From Microbacterium sp. No. 7 (lineage in GTDB: Bacteria; Actinomycetota; Actinomycetes; Actinomycetales; Microbacteriaceae): a DNA stretch of 64,000 nucleotides. Below the pieces are notes generated by a model. That model searched no databases. It worked only from the letters and a program-made list of their open reading frames with translations, and had not been told where the DNA came from. Location of the stretch: NCBI RefSeq assembly GCF_001314225.1, contig NZ_CP012697.1, positions 806,001 to 870,000 of the forward strand, in the 5' to 3' direction. The position numbers and the translations under genes were made by a program. Shown piece after piece: positions 26,744-36,219 of the stretch; the first letter of the stretch is position 1, and every line of letters begins with the position of its first letter.

Positions 26744-28297
26744 TCAGACGTCGGCGTCGCTTGCCAGTGCGTGCCGTTCACTTGTATCAGACCGATGTTG
26801 CGCGGACATGACGCCTCTGCCGGCGAAATACCGCCGCGAGCGGACGATCGCGATCAGATCACGCCGATACGCCGGATAGACGAGCGCGATCACCCCCAGC
26901 ACCCCGACAAAGACTACGGTGCCGACCGTCAGCCCGAGAATCGGCGGGCCGGGCAGCGCGAACGTCGCGCCGTACGACCCGAGCGCGGCGACGCCGTAGA
27001 CGACGAGCGTGCGGCCCGCGTTCGCGAAGAGCAGCCGCAGCGGCGCATCGGTGCGGCCCCGCAGCCAGAGCAGCCCGATCGGCCACAGCAGCGCGGTCGT
27101 GATCAGGTACGCCCAGGCGACGCCCGCGACGCCCCACAGGGCGCCGAGCACGATCACGCCGATGACGACGGGGCGCGTCCACGCCGTGTAGGAGAAGAAG
27201 CGTCGCGTGAGCCCCTTCGAGAGGTACACCCAGTAGGTGGCGAATGCCGCGGCCTGGAAGAACCCCGCGACCGCGAGGATCTGATAGAGCGGCACGGTCT
27301 CGTCCCACTGGTGGCCGAGCACGAGCGCGATGAGGTCCTCGGCCTGCGCGACCGACAGCCACAGCACCGCGCCCACGACGTTGAGCAGCACGATCTGCCC
27401 GAGCACGATGAACTCGCGGTACTTCTGCGGGTCGTCGTCGAGGCGCGACAGCGTCGGCAGCGCGACGCGCGTCGCGGGCGCGTTGATCTGGTTGAGCGGC
27501 AGCAGCATGAGCTGGAACGCGCGGTTGTAGTAGCCGAGCGCCTGCGCGCCGAAGAGCCGGCCGATCACGACCGTGTCGATGTTGCGGCTCACGTAGGTCA
27601 GCAGCTGCGCGCCCACGAGTCCGCCGCCGAACGCGACGAGCGAGCGCATGCTCTCGCCGCGCCGCGGCATCCCCGGCCACCACCGCGCCACGAACGGGAG
27701 GACGACGGCGCCGCACGCCGCCTGCACCACCTGCTGCGCCACCAGCGCCCAGTAGCCCCCGCCGGCCCACGCGATCGCGACGGCGACCACGAGCCCCGTG
27801 AACGGCGCGACGATCTCGACGACCGCGAGCCGGCCGAAGGCGAACTCGCGCGTGAGGCTCGCGCGGAACTGCGCCGAGAACCCGTCGAGCGTGAACGCCG
27901 CCGAGAGCGCGATCGTCACCGCGACGAGCCGGGGATCGCCGTACAGGGCGGAGATGGGCGTCGAGAGCGCCACCGTGGCGAGGCTCAGCACCACGCCGAT
28001 GCCGAGGCTGAGCCAGAACAGGTTGGTGCGCTGCCCCGCGGTGAGCGTCTTCGCCTGCACGGCGGCGCTCGACAGACCGAAGTCGCGCACCACCTCGGCG
28101 ATGCCGATGACGGCGACGACCATCGCGACGACGCCGTAGTCGGCGGGATCGAGCAGCCGCGCCAGCACGACGAGGCCGCCCAGCTGGATCGCGATGCGGA
28201 CCACCTGGCCGCCGAACGTGAGCACGGCGCCGCGGCCGGCGACGCGGCCGAGCCCGCCCGCGCCGCCGTGCGTCTCACGCTGCGTGCCCGCGGCCAT
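26744..28297 (-). CDS. Lipopolysaccharide/EPS flippase, WzxC-like
   Basis: 517 aa, ATG 28297. The N-terminus LTFGGQVVRIAIQLGGLVVL, ARLLDPADYGVVAMV, and VRDFGLSSAAVQAKTLT is the WzxC/teichuronic TuaB-like MOP signature. About 14 hydrophobic helices and a short polar tail after residue 480. By family it exports lipid-linked repeat units. Its paralogue at 30601-32193 lies in the same gene cluster, with two glycosyltransferases between them; the two may serve different polymers or repeat-unit variants. Confidence 0.88.
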   Translation of the reverse strand: MAAGTQRETHGGAGGLGRVAGRGAVLTFGGQVVRIAIQLGGLVVLARLLDPADYGVVAMVVAVIGIAEVVRDFGLSSAAVQAKTLTAGQRTNLFWLSLGIGVVLSLATVALSTPISALYGDPRLVAVTIALSAAFTLDGFSAQFRASLTREFAFGRLAVVEIVAPFTGLVVAVAIAWAGGGYWALVAQQVVQAACGAVVLPFVARWWPGMPRRGESMRSLVAFGGGLVGAQLLTYVSRNIDTVVIGRLFGAQALGYYNRAFQLMLLPLNQINAPATRVALPTLSRLDDDPQKYREFIVLGQIVLLNVVGAVLWLSVAQAEDLIALVLGHQWDETVPLYQILAVAGFFQAAAFATYWVYLSKGLTRRFFSYTAWTRPVVIGVIVLGALWGVAGVAWAYLITTALLWPIGLLWLRGRTDAPLRLLFANAGRTLVVYGVAALGSYGATFALPGPPILGLTVGTVVFVGVLGVIALVYPAYRRDLIAIVRSRRYFAGRGVMSAQHRSDTSERHALASDADV

Positions 28298-28325
28298 GTC
28301 GTTCGAGGGGGAGCGGAGAGTCCCG

Positions 28326-29468
28326 CTACCCCAGCCCCAGCTCGCTCAGCAGGTGACGCGCCTTGCCGCTCCACGTCGCCTCCGGCGGGATCGCACCCTC
28401 GCGGCGCGCGACCCGCGGGCCCTGCGCCGCCTGGTCGGCGAACCAGCGCTCGTGCTCGGCCGCGGGCAGCGCGACGACGTGCTGCAGCCCCCTGCTGGAG
28501 GCGCCGAGCACGGGCGTCGTGATCACGGGCAGCCACGCGGCCCGGTACTCGTACGTCTTGATGACGTCGCCGCCGACCTCGCCCTCGCCCACGCGGTGGG
28601 GCACCCAGCCGATGTCGAACGTCTGCAGCAGTGCGGGCACCTTGGAGTAGTGCACGTCGCCGAGCAGCTCGATGTTGGGCTGCCGCTTGAGCGGCGCCTC
28701 GTACTCGGCGTCGAGGATCGGCCCCGCGAACACGAACCGCACCGACGGCAGCGCGCTCGTCACGCCCAGCACGAGGTCGAGGTCGACGCGGCGGCCGATC
28801 TTGCCGACGTATCCGACGGTCGTCGGCCCGGTCGCGAGGCTCGTCGTCGCGAACCGCTCGGGGTCGCAGCCGTTGGTGACGAGCTGCGCGTCGTCGCGGC
28901 CGAACGAGCGGGCGAGGTCGCGCGTCGCCTCGGAGTTGGCGGTCACGGCGGTCGCGTGGTCGAAGATGCGGCGGTACGCCTCGGTCACCTCGCCGCGCAC
29001 CGACTCGAACGCGTAGTGGATGGTCCAGTCGTCGAGCAGGTCGAACACGAGCGGCTGGCCCGACGCGACGATCTCCTTCCACGCGCTCGAGAGCGACAGG
29101 AAGGGGTTCCAGGCGATGACGGGCGTCGGCCGGCCGTCGACGAACCCCCGGTAGTCGGGGAGCGAGGTCACCCACCACTTGCGCCGGTCGGAGAGGTTCG
29201 GCATCCGCACGCTCGTCGACGGATAGCCGCGGGTGTTCGGGGCGACCGTGCCGCGCAGCACGCGGTAGCGCAGGCTCAGCGGCAGCGGCTCGGGCCGCGA
29301 CAGCACCGCGACGTGGCCGTGCGGGGCGAGCAGCTCGCCGAACCACTCGATGAGGTGCCCGTCGCGCGTGCGGTACCCCTCGCTGATCAGCTTGTGCTGA
29401 CCGTGCATCGGGAACGCCGTGAGCGCGGGGGCGGTGGTACGGGTCGGGACGGTGGGGGAGGTCGTCAT
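28326..29468 (-). CDS. Glycosyltransferase, GT4-like
   Basis: 380 aa from ATG 29468 (ATGA overlap with the upstream gene). GT-B layout: FPMHGQHKLISEGYRTRDGH near the N-terminus, VFDLLDDWTIHYAF and VTANSEATRDLA in the middle, VTNGCDPERF linker, and a donor domain with GYVGKIGRRVDLDLVLGV, FDIGWVPHRVGEGEVGGDVIKTYEYRAAWLPVI. DIGWVPH...D..K.YEY is typical of GT4 enzymes of the WcaI/TuaH type (inference). Acceptor and donor unknown. Second-to-last sugar enzyme before the WzxC/ugd end of the operon. Confidence 0.82.
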   Translation of the reverse strand: MTTSPTVPTRTTAPALTAFPMHGQHKLISEGYRTRDGHLIEWFGELLAPHGHVAVLSRPEPLPLSLRYRVLRGTVAPNTRGYPSTSVRMPNLSDRRKWWVTSLPDYRGFVDGRPTPVIAWNPFLSLSSAWKEIVASGQPLVFDLLDDWTIHYAFESVRGEVTEAYRRIFDHATAVTANSEATRDLARSFGRDDAQLVTNGCDPERFATTSLATGPTTVGYVGKIGRRVDLDLVLGVTSALPSVRFVFAGPILDAEYEAPLKRQPNIELLGDVHYSKVPALLQTFDIGWVPHRVGEGEVGGDVIKTYEYRAAWLPVITTPVLGASSRGLQHVVALPAAEHERWFADQAAQGPRVARREGAIPPEATWSGKARHLLSELGLG

Positions 29469-30604
29469 GCCGTCTTCTTCTCTCGTCGCATCTCGGTGGC
29501 CGCTCCCCGCATCTCCCGCGTGAGCGCCGCGTCGTAGCCCGCGCACACCGACTCCCACGAGTAGGTCTCGGTCGCGCGCGCCCGTGTCACGGCGGTCAGC
29601 CGCTCCTGCAGCGCCGGGTCGGAGATGAGCCTCGTGACCCCCGCGGCGATCGACGCCGGCTCGGGCTGCACGAACACGGCGCCGTCGTCGCTGAGCACCT
29701 CGCGGTTGTACAGGGTGTCGCGGGCGACGACCGGCGCGCCGGCAGCCATCGCCTGCACGAGCGCCGGGTTCGTGCCGCCGACGGAGTGGCCGTGGAAGTA
29801 GGCGCCCGCGTGCTGCCACAGGGCGAGCAGGCGCTGGTCGTCGCTGATGTGGCCGAGCCAGCGCACGCGCGGGCGCGCGGCGGCGAGCGCCTCGACGGCC
29901 TCGTCGAGCTCGCCGCCGTAGCCGCTCGATCCGACGATCACGACGTCGTGCTCCTCGGCGATCTGTTCGGCCGCGGCGATGAACTCGGGGATCGTGTTCT
30001 CCGGCACGAAGCGGGCCACGACGAGCACGTAGCCGCGGTGCGCCAGCCCCGGCTCCACGGGGAGCGCGGGCGGCACATCGCCGCCGTAGGGGATGAAGTC
30101 GCCGTCGAGGCCGAACTCGTCCTTCCATCGGGCGGCGATGACGGTCGAGTCGTAGACCATGCTCGTGCCGAAGCGCGCGGTGAAGCGGGCGCCCGTGTGG
30201 AACACGGCCTTGGCGAGCCGGCCCCACTTGGCGCGGTCCCATTCGATGCCGTCGACGTTGACGACGGTGGGGATGCCGCGGGCCTTGAGGATCGGCAGCC
30301 AGAACCCGTTCGCGACGTTCATCACGAGCGCGACGTCGGGCCGGCGCCGGGCGGCGTGGAAGACCGACGTGAACCCGTAGGAGAGGGTGCTGAGCGACTT
30401 CGTGTCGGTGCCGCGCGTCGTCACGGTGCGCACGCGCGGGTCGCGGGTCGGGTCGTCGTCGCGCGTCGCGCCGTCGCGGCCGTACACGGTGACGTCCCAT
30501 CCGTGGTCGACGAGGTACGGGGCGAGCTTGCGCACCGCCGTCTCGAACCCGCCGTAGTACGAGGGATACCCTCGGGTGCCGATGATCGCGACAGATCTCG
30601 TCAT
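29465..30604 (-). CDS. DUF1972-type glycosyltransferase (rhamnosyltransferase-like)
   Basis: 379 aa. The N-terminal IIGTRGYPSYYGGFETAVRK is the DUF1972 signature that precedes a GT4 donor domain. NVDGIEWDRAKWG near 120 and YVLVVARFVPENTIPEFI near 190 are hallmarks, and the donor site contains HSVGGTNPALVQAMAAGAPVVA. Homologues act as rhamnosyl- or similar transferases in EPS loci, which would fit the rml genes nearby (inference). ATGA overlaps on both sides place it firmly in the 32193 to 28326 operon. Confidence 0.88.
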   Translation of the reverse strand: MTRSVAIIGTRGYPSYYGGFETAVRKLAPYLVDHGWDVTVYGRDGATRDDDPTRDPRVRTVTTRGTDTKSLSTLSYGFTSVFHAARRRPDVALVMNVANGFWLPILKARGIPTVVNVDGIEWDRAKWGRLAKAVFHTGARFTARFGTSMVYDSTVIAARWKDEFGLDGDFIPYGGDVPPALPVEPGLAHRGYVLVVARFVPENTIPEFIAAAEQIAEEHDVVIVGSSGYGGELDEAVEALAAARPRVRWLGHISDDQRLLALWQHAGAYFHGHSVGGTNPALVQAMAAGAPVVARDTLYNREVLSDDGAVFVQPEPASIAAGVTRLISDPALQERLTAVTRARATETYSWESVCAGYDAALTREMRGAATEMRREKKTA

Positions 30605-32193
30605 GGTGTCGTTCGCTCCTTCGCCAGCTCGGATTCTGATGCCGTGTCTGTGGGCTCGGGCGCGTGCGGCGTCTGAGCGGTCGTGGCCTGCTTCTTCGGC
30701 GCCCCGCCGCGCGATCCCCGCGCCCCGCGGATGCGGGCGACGCCGTCGATCACGTCGCGGAGGTCGCGGCGGGCCTGCGGCCACAGCACGAAGAGGAGGG
30801 CAGCGACGGCGAGCATGATCGCGGTGCCGACGAGCAGGTTCACGAGCGGATGCCAGGGCTGCAGCCACGTCGAGATGACGAGGCCCGGCGCCGCGGAGGC
30901 GGCGACGATGAGCAGGAAGCGCAGGCCGGTGCCGAACATCTGCCGCGTGGGCACGCCCTCCACGCGGCGGGTCCAGAGCAGGGCGACCGGCCACTGAACG
31001 GCGAGCGCGAGCGAGTATCCCGCGGCGACGCCGAGCACGCCCCACAGGCTGCCGACGAGCACGAGGCCGATCATCACGCTCCGCATCACGAGCGTGTAGC
31101 GGAAGTAGGCGCCCGTGATGGCGCGCGAGAGGAAGACCCACGTGACGGCGTAGGTGACGACGTGGAACGCGCCGCCGATCGCGAGGAGCTGGAAGATCGG
31201 CACGGCGCCGGTCCAGTCGGCCCCGAGCACGAGGCCGATGAGCGGCAGCGCCTGCGAGGCCGCGAAGCCGAGGATGAACAGCACGGCGAGCACGAGGATC
31301 TTCTGCGCGCGCAGGAGATAGGCCGCGTAGCGGGGCGGGTCGTCCTGCAGCCGCGACAGCGTCGGCAGGGCGACGCGCTTGAGCGGCGCGTTGATCTGCA
31401 TGACCGGCACCATCAGCAGCTGGTAGGCGCGGTTGTAGAGGCCGAGCGCGGCGGGCGTCGTGGTCACGCCGAGCACGACGGTGTCGACGTTCTTGCTCGA
31501 GTAGATGAGCATCTCGGCCCAGAACAGGTTCCAGCCGTAGCGCACGAACGGGCGGATGGAGACGTCGCGTCGCGGCAGCCGCGGCAGCCACCGGCCGAGG
31601 ATCATCACGATGACGAGCCCGAGCACGGCGTTGGTGAGCTGCTGCAGCACGAGGGCGAAGACGCCGACGCCCGTCGCCGCGGCCGTGATGCCGACCACGA
31701 GGCCCGCGGCGAGACTGATGAGATCGGCCGCCGTGATGGCGAGGTAGCGCATCTCGCGCGTGAGGTTCGCCTGGTACTGGGTCGCCATGCCGTTGAGCAG
31801 CAGCACGGGCGCGAGCCCGTGCACGAGCGGCACGAGCGCCGGCTGCCCGAAGAGCGCCGAGATGGGCACGGCGAGCGCGAAGAGCAGCACGGCGAGGCTC
31901 GCGCCGATCGCCGTGTTGAGCCAGAACAGCGCGTTCCGCTCGGGCACGCTCAGGGCCTTCGCCTGGATCGCCGCGTTCGACAGGCCGAAGTCGCGGATCA
32001 CCTCGCCGAGCCCCACGAAGACGAGCACCATCGCGATGAGGCCGAAGTCCTCGGGGCCCAGCAGCCGGGCGAGCACGACCGTGCCGGCCAGCTGCAGCGC
32101 GACGCGCACGCCCTGCGAGCCGAGCGTGATCACGCCGCCGCGTGCCGCCGTCGACGACAGCGACTTCTGCGCGGCAGGCTTTTCGGGTTTCAC
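30601..32193 (-). CDS. Second WzxC-like flippase
   Basis: 530 aa, GTG 32193. The segments ITLGSQGVRVALQLAGTVVLAR and LLGPEDFGLIAMV, IRDFGLSNAAIQAKALS parallel the paralogue at 26744-28297. About 14 membrane helices, with a charged cytosolic tail (residues about 480-530, RGSRGGAPKKQ). First gene of a four- or five-gene operon ending at ugd. The stop overlaps the DUF1972 glycosyltransferase ATG. Confidence 0.88.
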   Translation of the reverse strand: MKPEKPAAQKSLSSTAARGGVITLGSQGVRVALQLAGTVVLARLLGPEDFGLIAMVLVFVGLGEVIRDFGLSNAAIQAKALSVPERNALFWLNTAIGASLAVLLFALAVPISALFGQPALVPLVHGLAPVLLLNGMATQYQANLTREMRYLAITAADLISLAAGLVVGITAAATGVGVFALVLQQLTNAVLGLVIVMILGRWLPRLPRRDVSIRPFVRYGWNLFWAEMLIYSSKNVDTVVLGVTTTPAALGLYNRAYQLLMVPVMQINAPLKRVALPTLSRLQDDPPRYAAYLLRAQKILVLAVLFILGFAASQALPLIGLVLGADWTGAVPIFQLLAIGGAFHVVTYAVTWVFLSRAITGAYFRYTLVMRSVMIGLVLVGSLWGVLGVAAGYSLALAVQWPVALLWTRRVEGVPTRQMFGTGLRFLLIVAASAAPGLVISTWLQPWHPLVNLLVGTAIMLAVAALLFVLWPQARRDLRDVIDGVARIRGARGSRGGAPKKQATTAQTPHAPEPTDTASESELAKERTTP

Positions 32194-32317
32194 GGATCCC
32201 CCATCGGTCTGAGATCAGCAGGAATGGTCAGCAACAAGAGATGCAGCGACACTGCCGCAGGCGAGTGGGACACTCGGGTCGGGGATGCCGGGTGCGCGCG
32301 AAGGCCCCGGGCTGAGG

Positions 32318-33616
32318 TCAGCTCTGCACGACGATGGCTCCGATCAGGGGGTTGTCCAGACTGCGGACCAGATGGGCGGCGCTGCGCACGTCGGCGCGAC
32401 GGTCGACCTGCGGGGTGACCGTGAGCCCGACGACGACGCCCGGCGCGTCGACGATCGACGCGGTGCCGGGCTCGTCGAGCAGGGCGGGCGCGTGGATCAC
32501 GATCGCGTCGTAGCCGCGGCGGAGACGGGAGAGGATGCCGGCGAGCGCGTCGTGGCGCACTCCGTCGTCGCCCGTCGTCGTCCCCGCGGTCAGCACCTCG
32601 CCGACGCCGTCGAGCGCGACGACCGACGGCTCGGCCTCGGGGCTCGCGAGGAGCTCGGCGAGGCCGGCGCGGCCGGACAGCCCGAGCGCCTGCCCGAGTC
32701 CTCCGTGCGCGAGGTCGGCGTCGACGAGCAGCGTGCGCGCCCCCGCGGCGGCGAACGCCCGGGCGACCCCGACCGCCGCGCTCGGCTCGGCCGACCGGCT
32801 CGTCGTCGAGGTGAGCACGACGACCCGTGCGGCGGGGAAGTGCGCGGCGACGAGCGAGCGCAGCAGCCGCGCCGGCTCGGGCGGGACCGCGCCGGTCTCG
32901 CCCGGTGAGAGCGGGCCCAGCTCGTCGAGCCCGTAGCCGTCGAGGCGCTCGCCGGGGCGCACCCGGCCGCCGGCGCGCAGCGCGAGCCACGCGATCGCGA
33001 GCCCGAGGGCGCCGCCGGCGACGGCGCCGCCCGCCATCGCGAGGGGCGCGGGCAGGTCGATCCGCGGCGATCCGGGCGCGGCCTCGCGCAGCAGGCTCGC
33101 CGAGATCACGCCGACCTGCGTGGGCATCTCGGGCATGCTGCCCGCGTTGAGGCGCTCCATGAACGTCGTCGCGAGCGCGTTCGCGAGCACGGCGGCGCGC
33201 TCGGGGTCGTCGTCGGTGACCGAGATCGTGACGATGGGCGACGTGCGGCCGCTCGCGATGCTCGTCATGCGGGCGACGTCGTCGGTCGTGAGGCCGGCGA
33301 CGTCGCCGCCCAGCTCGTCCATCGCGTCGTCCAGGATGAGGGGGGTGCGGATGAGCGCCGTGTAGCCGTTGGTGATCTGCGCGATGAGCACCTGCGTGTC
33401 GGCGAGCTGCGTGCTGGGGTCGACGGACCCCGCGTCCACGCCCACGAGCAGCACGGCCTCCGCGGTGTTCCGCTCGGCCAGCTCGCCGGCGACCACGGAG
33501 CCGGCCGCCAGGCCGACCGCCGCTCCCGCGAGCGCGAGGCCGATGCCGAGCGCGATACGTCTTGCAGTCACCACGGGGGACGCTTCCTTCCGGTCGGGGG
33601 ACCAGTCATTGCTCAC
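32318..33616 (-). CDS. Wzc-like chain-length determinant with degenerate ATPase domain
   Basis: 432 aa, GTG 33616, weak ribosome-binding site. TM1 about 20-44, an extracytoplasmic Wzz-type region, TM2 about 190-213, then a BY-kinase-like fold. LLVDADL (296-302) keeps the Walker A' motif, but the Walker A position (269-281, TSTTSRSAEPSAA) has no GK(S/T), and there is no C-terminal Tyr cluster. It should therefore not autophosphorylate and probably acts as a structural copolymerase. The upstream spacer carries the GAAAC/GTTTC array at 33670-33698. The intact homologue is at 58202. Confidence 0.8.
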   Translation of the reverse strand: MSNDWSPDRKEASPVVTARRIALGIGLALAGAAVGLAAGSVVAGELAERNTAEAVLLVGVDAGSVDPSTQLADTQVLIAQITNGYTALIRTPLILDDAMDELGGDVAGLTTDDVARMTSIASGRTSPIVTISVTDDDPERAAVLANALATTFMERLNAGSMPEMPTQVGVISASLLREAAPGSPRIDLPAPLAMAGGAVAGGALGLAIAWLALRAGGRVRPGERLDGYGLDELGPLSPGETGAVPPEPARLLRSLVAAHFPAARVVVLTSTTSRSAEPSAAVGVARAFAAAGARTLLVDADLAHGGLGQALGLSGRAGLAELLASPEAEPSVVALDGVGEVLTAGTTTGDDGVRHDALAGILSRLRRGYDAIVIHAPALLDEPGTASIVDAPGVVVGLTVTPQVDRRADVRSAAHLVRSLDNPLIGAIVVQS

Positions 33617-33669
33617 GATATAGCCGCGTCATGCGCGGATCGGGCCGGATAGGACGCCGTACAGCAAGG

Positions 33670-33698
33670 GTTTCCAAACCCGAAACGATCCTGTTTCA
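33670..33698 (-). promoter_or_regulatory. GAAAC/GTTTC operator-like element 1
   Basis: In the gene sense (minus strand) it reads GAAAC-AGGATC-GTTTC-GGGTTTG-GAAAC, 54-82 bases upstream of the Wzc-like start at 33616. About 24 of 29 positions match element 2 at 39470-39497. The alternating inverted pentamers look like a protein-binding array. Confidence 0.6.
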
Positions 33699-33733
33699 TC
33701 CGCGTCTCGTAGGCGTCGCCCGACGGCATCCGA

Positions 33734-34732
33734 TCACCCTCTCCCGGCCTCGCGCAGGGCGCTGAGGTACACCTTGCGATGCGCCCTGGCGACCGCCGGC
33801 CAGTCGCGCGCCGACAGCTCGGGGCGACCCCGCAGGCTCCGCGCGCGCACGTCCCGCAGAGCCTGCGCGAGGCCCGGTGCGTCGAGACGGTCGTAGAAGA
33901 CGAACCACTCGCGGCCGACCTCGTCGGCGATCGCCTCGTTGACCGGCGACCTCGGCACGAGCACGGGCCGGTCGACCGAGAGCGCGGCGAGCAGCACGCC
34001 GCTGTTGAGCATGCGCCGGTAAGGGAAGACGACGAGCTCGGCGGCGGAGATCTCGCGCACGAAGTCGGCGTCGCTCACGAACGACAGCTCGGTGCTCACA
34101 CGGGGGTCGTCGCCCGCCTCGCGCGTCACGAGCTCGCCCTGGCCGGGGCTCGGCGCGCCGACGACGCGCAGCGACAGGGCCGGATCGTCGAGCGAGCGGA
34201 AGACCCGGATGAGATCGAGCACTCCTTTATAAGGACGGACGATGCCGATGAAGAGGAGCCGGCCGGGCACCTGCGCCTCGCGGGGGAGCGCGTCGAACCG
34301 CGGACGGTAGTGCCCGTGCGGGATCGTCGCGACGAAGCTCCCGAAGGCGACATCGGTGTGCGTCGTCAGGCGGATGACGCCGCTCGTCGCCCGGTCGCAG
34401 GCGGCGAGCACGCGCTGCTCGGCACGGCTGCCGGGCTCGTGCGGCGTCGCGTTGTGCACGGTGCGCACGACGGGCACGCGGCGCAGCCGGCAGCGCCACA
34501 GCACGAGCGCGAGCGCGCGCCGCCGCAGCAGGCTCTCCAGGCGCGTCGACCCGCGCACGAGCATCTCGGGCCAGTGCACGTGGAAGACGTCGTACGACCC
34601 GAGCAGCGCCTCGCGCCAGGAGAAGTAGCCGAGCTCGATCGAGCCGTCGCCGCCGTCGACGAGCTGGTCGGCGTACTGCGTGCCGCGGTCGTCGGGCCAC
34701 AGGCCGAGCAGCACGCGCGGCGGGCGGCTCAC
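33734..34732 (-). CDS. Glycosyltransferase, GT4-like
   Basis: 332 aa from GTG 34732 (GTGA overlap with the polymerase stop). VFHVHWPEMLVRG near residue 50 and VVRTVHNATPHE near 90 are typical of GT-B enzymes that start with an HVHW motif. The donor domain shows LLFIGIVRPYKGVLDLIRVF near 180. The usual EX7E region is replaced by AAELVVFPYRRMLNSGVLLAALSVDRPVLVPRS. Last gene of the 39394 to 33734 operon. Specificity unknown. Confidence 0.82.
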   Translation of the reverse strand: MSRPPRVLLGLWPDDRGTQYADQLVDGGDGSIELGYFSWREALLGSYDVFHVHWPEMLVRGSTRLESLLRRRALALVLWRCRLRRVPVVRTVHNATPHEPGSRAEQRVLAACDRATSGVIRLTTHTDVAFGSFVATIPHGHYRPRFDALPREAQVPGRLLFIGIVRPYKGVLDLIRVFRSLDDPALSLRVVGAPSPGQGELVTREAGDDPRVSTELSFVSDADFVREISAAELVVFPYRRMLNSGVLLAALSVDRPVLVPRSPVNEAIADEVGREWFVFYDRLDAPGLAQALRDVRARSLRGRPELSARDWPAVARAHRKVYLSALREAGRG

Positions 34733-36219
34733 CCGGCGTTCCCCGGGCTGCCCGCGCTTCCGGCGAACCGCGACCTCGCCGGAGGCGGGTCGTCCGCGTG
34801 CGCGGGATCGCCGCGCGACATCCAGGCCGTCGGGCCGGCGACGCACAGGAACACCGTGTAGCCGTACAGCAGGAGATGGCCGGGGATGTCGTCGATCGCG
34901 TTGAAGGAGCCGAGCACGATCGCGCACGCGACGAGCGAGCCGACCGCGGCCGCCTCGCGGGCCGCGACGCCCGACAGCGCCACCGCGAGCAGGAACACCC
35001 CGAAGAGCACGAGGCCCGGAACGCCGATGCTGATGAGCAGCTGCAGGTAGCCGCTCTCCAGCGGGATCGTCGCGTAGCGGTCGAAGACGTCGCGCGAGCT
35101 GAAGCCGCCGCTGCCCAGCCACCCGAAGTCCTCCGCCGCCCGGAGGGCGTACTCGATGCCCGCCGCCCGCGCCTCTGCGGAGCGGTCGGCCTCCACCGAC
35201 GACGAGCGCTCGGCGATCGTCGGGAGGCTGATCACGACGATCGCGCCGACCACGGCCAGGATCGCCGCGATCCCCAGGCGGAAGACGGGCAGCGGCCGCG
35301 TGCGCAGGAACGCCACGAGCCACGCGACGCCGACGCCGAACGCGAGGGCCACGAGGCTGCCGCGCGATCCGGTCGCGGCGACGCCCGCGGCCGTCACGAG
35401 CGCCGCGACGAGGAAGCGGGTGCGACCGAACTGCAGCCACAGGCCCAGCGCGAGCGCCGCGGCGATGCAGAGGTACGCCGACGCGTACAGGGGATGCACG
35501 AACCACACCTGCGAGCGGTACACGGCCCAGGTGCGGCTCGTGATGCCGAACAGCGGCGAGAGCGTGTCGGCGACCGGGTTGAACTGCACGATCGCCTCGA
35601 GCACGGCGTACGCGCCCGCGATCGCGCCCGTGACGACCCACGCGCGCATCAGCAGCCAGGCCTCGCGCTGCGCGTCGAGCACCATCACGAGCGACATCAC
35701 CGACGTCAGGATCGCGACCACGAACGCGACGCTGCGCACGGGGTCCTGCGACCATGAGACGGTCGCGACGAGCCATGCGACGAAGGCCAGCGCCGCGACG
35801 AGCACCCAGTAGCGCGAGCCGAGGCGGTGGCTCAGCGAGAACGCGGGCGGACCGCCCCGCCACTGGGCGACCAGCCGGCGGACGACCCAGATCACGAGCG
35901 GCAGTCCCAGCAGCGGCACCGTGTTGACGCGGATGAGCAGCTGCGCCGGCAGGGCGGCGTAGAGCACGACGGACGCCGCGGGCAGCCAGGTCACCGGCAG
36001 CGACCAGAACAGCGCGATCGCCGCGGCGCCGCCGATCACGACCGCGAGCACCGTGAACGCCGCCGAGAGCCGCGTGAGCGCGAGCACGGCGAGCACCACG
36101 ACGACGACCGCTCCCGCGACGATGCCGATCGCGAGGGCGCGGCGCTGGGCGTCGGGGATGCCGCGGCCGATGCGCCGTGCCACCGTGTCGTGGCGCGAGG
36201 CCATCGGCTGCGCGCTCAT
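34729..36219 (-). CDS. O-antigen ligase/Wzy-type polymerase
   Basis: 496 aa from ATG 36219 (ATGA overlap). About 11-12 transmembrane helices. The family region includes ATGSRGSLVALAFGVGVA near 300 and, after a periplasmic loop, LGSGGFSSRDVFDRYATIPLESGYLQLLISIGVPG near 390, the Wzy_C pattern. Expected to polymerise or ligate the repeat unit made by this operon. It is unrelated in detail to the polymerase at 9755, supporting two separate polymers. The C-terminal 40 residues are Pro/Gly/Asp-rich and probably cytosolic. Confidence 0.83.
   Translation of the reverse strand: MSAQPMASRHDTVARRIGRGIPDAQRRALAIGIVAGAVVVVVLAVLALTRLSAAFTVLAVVIGGAAAIALFWSLPVTWLPAASVVLYAALPAQLLIRVNTVPLLGLPLVIWVVRRLVAQWRGGPPAFSLSHRLGSRYWVLVAALAFVAWLVATVSWSQDPVRSVAFVVAILTSVMSLVMVLDAQREAWLLMRAWVVTGAIAGAYAVLEAIVQFNPVADTLSPLFGITSRTWAVYRSQVWFVHPLYASAYLCIAAALALGLWLQFGRTRFLVAALVTAAGVAATGSRGSLVALAFGVGVAWLVAFLRTRPLPVFRLGIAAILAVVGAIVVISLPTIAERSSSVEADRSAEARAAGIEYALRAAEDFGWLGSGGFSSRDVFDRYATIPLESGYLQLLISIGVPGLVLFGVFLLAVALSGVAAREAAAVGSLVACAIVLGSFNAIDDIPGHLLLYGYTVFLCVAGPTAWMSRGDPAHADDPPPARSRFAGSAGSPGNAG

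Noticed and set aside
28326..30500. Long minus-strand ORF of 724 aa as a fused glycosyltransferase
   Set aside because: Its first part is the DUF1972 gene in a shifted frame; the real genes overlap at ATGA (29465-29468).
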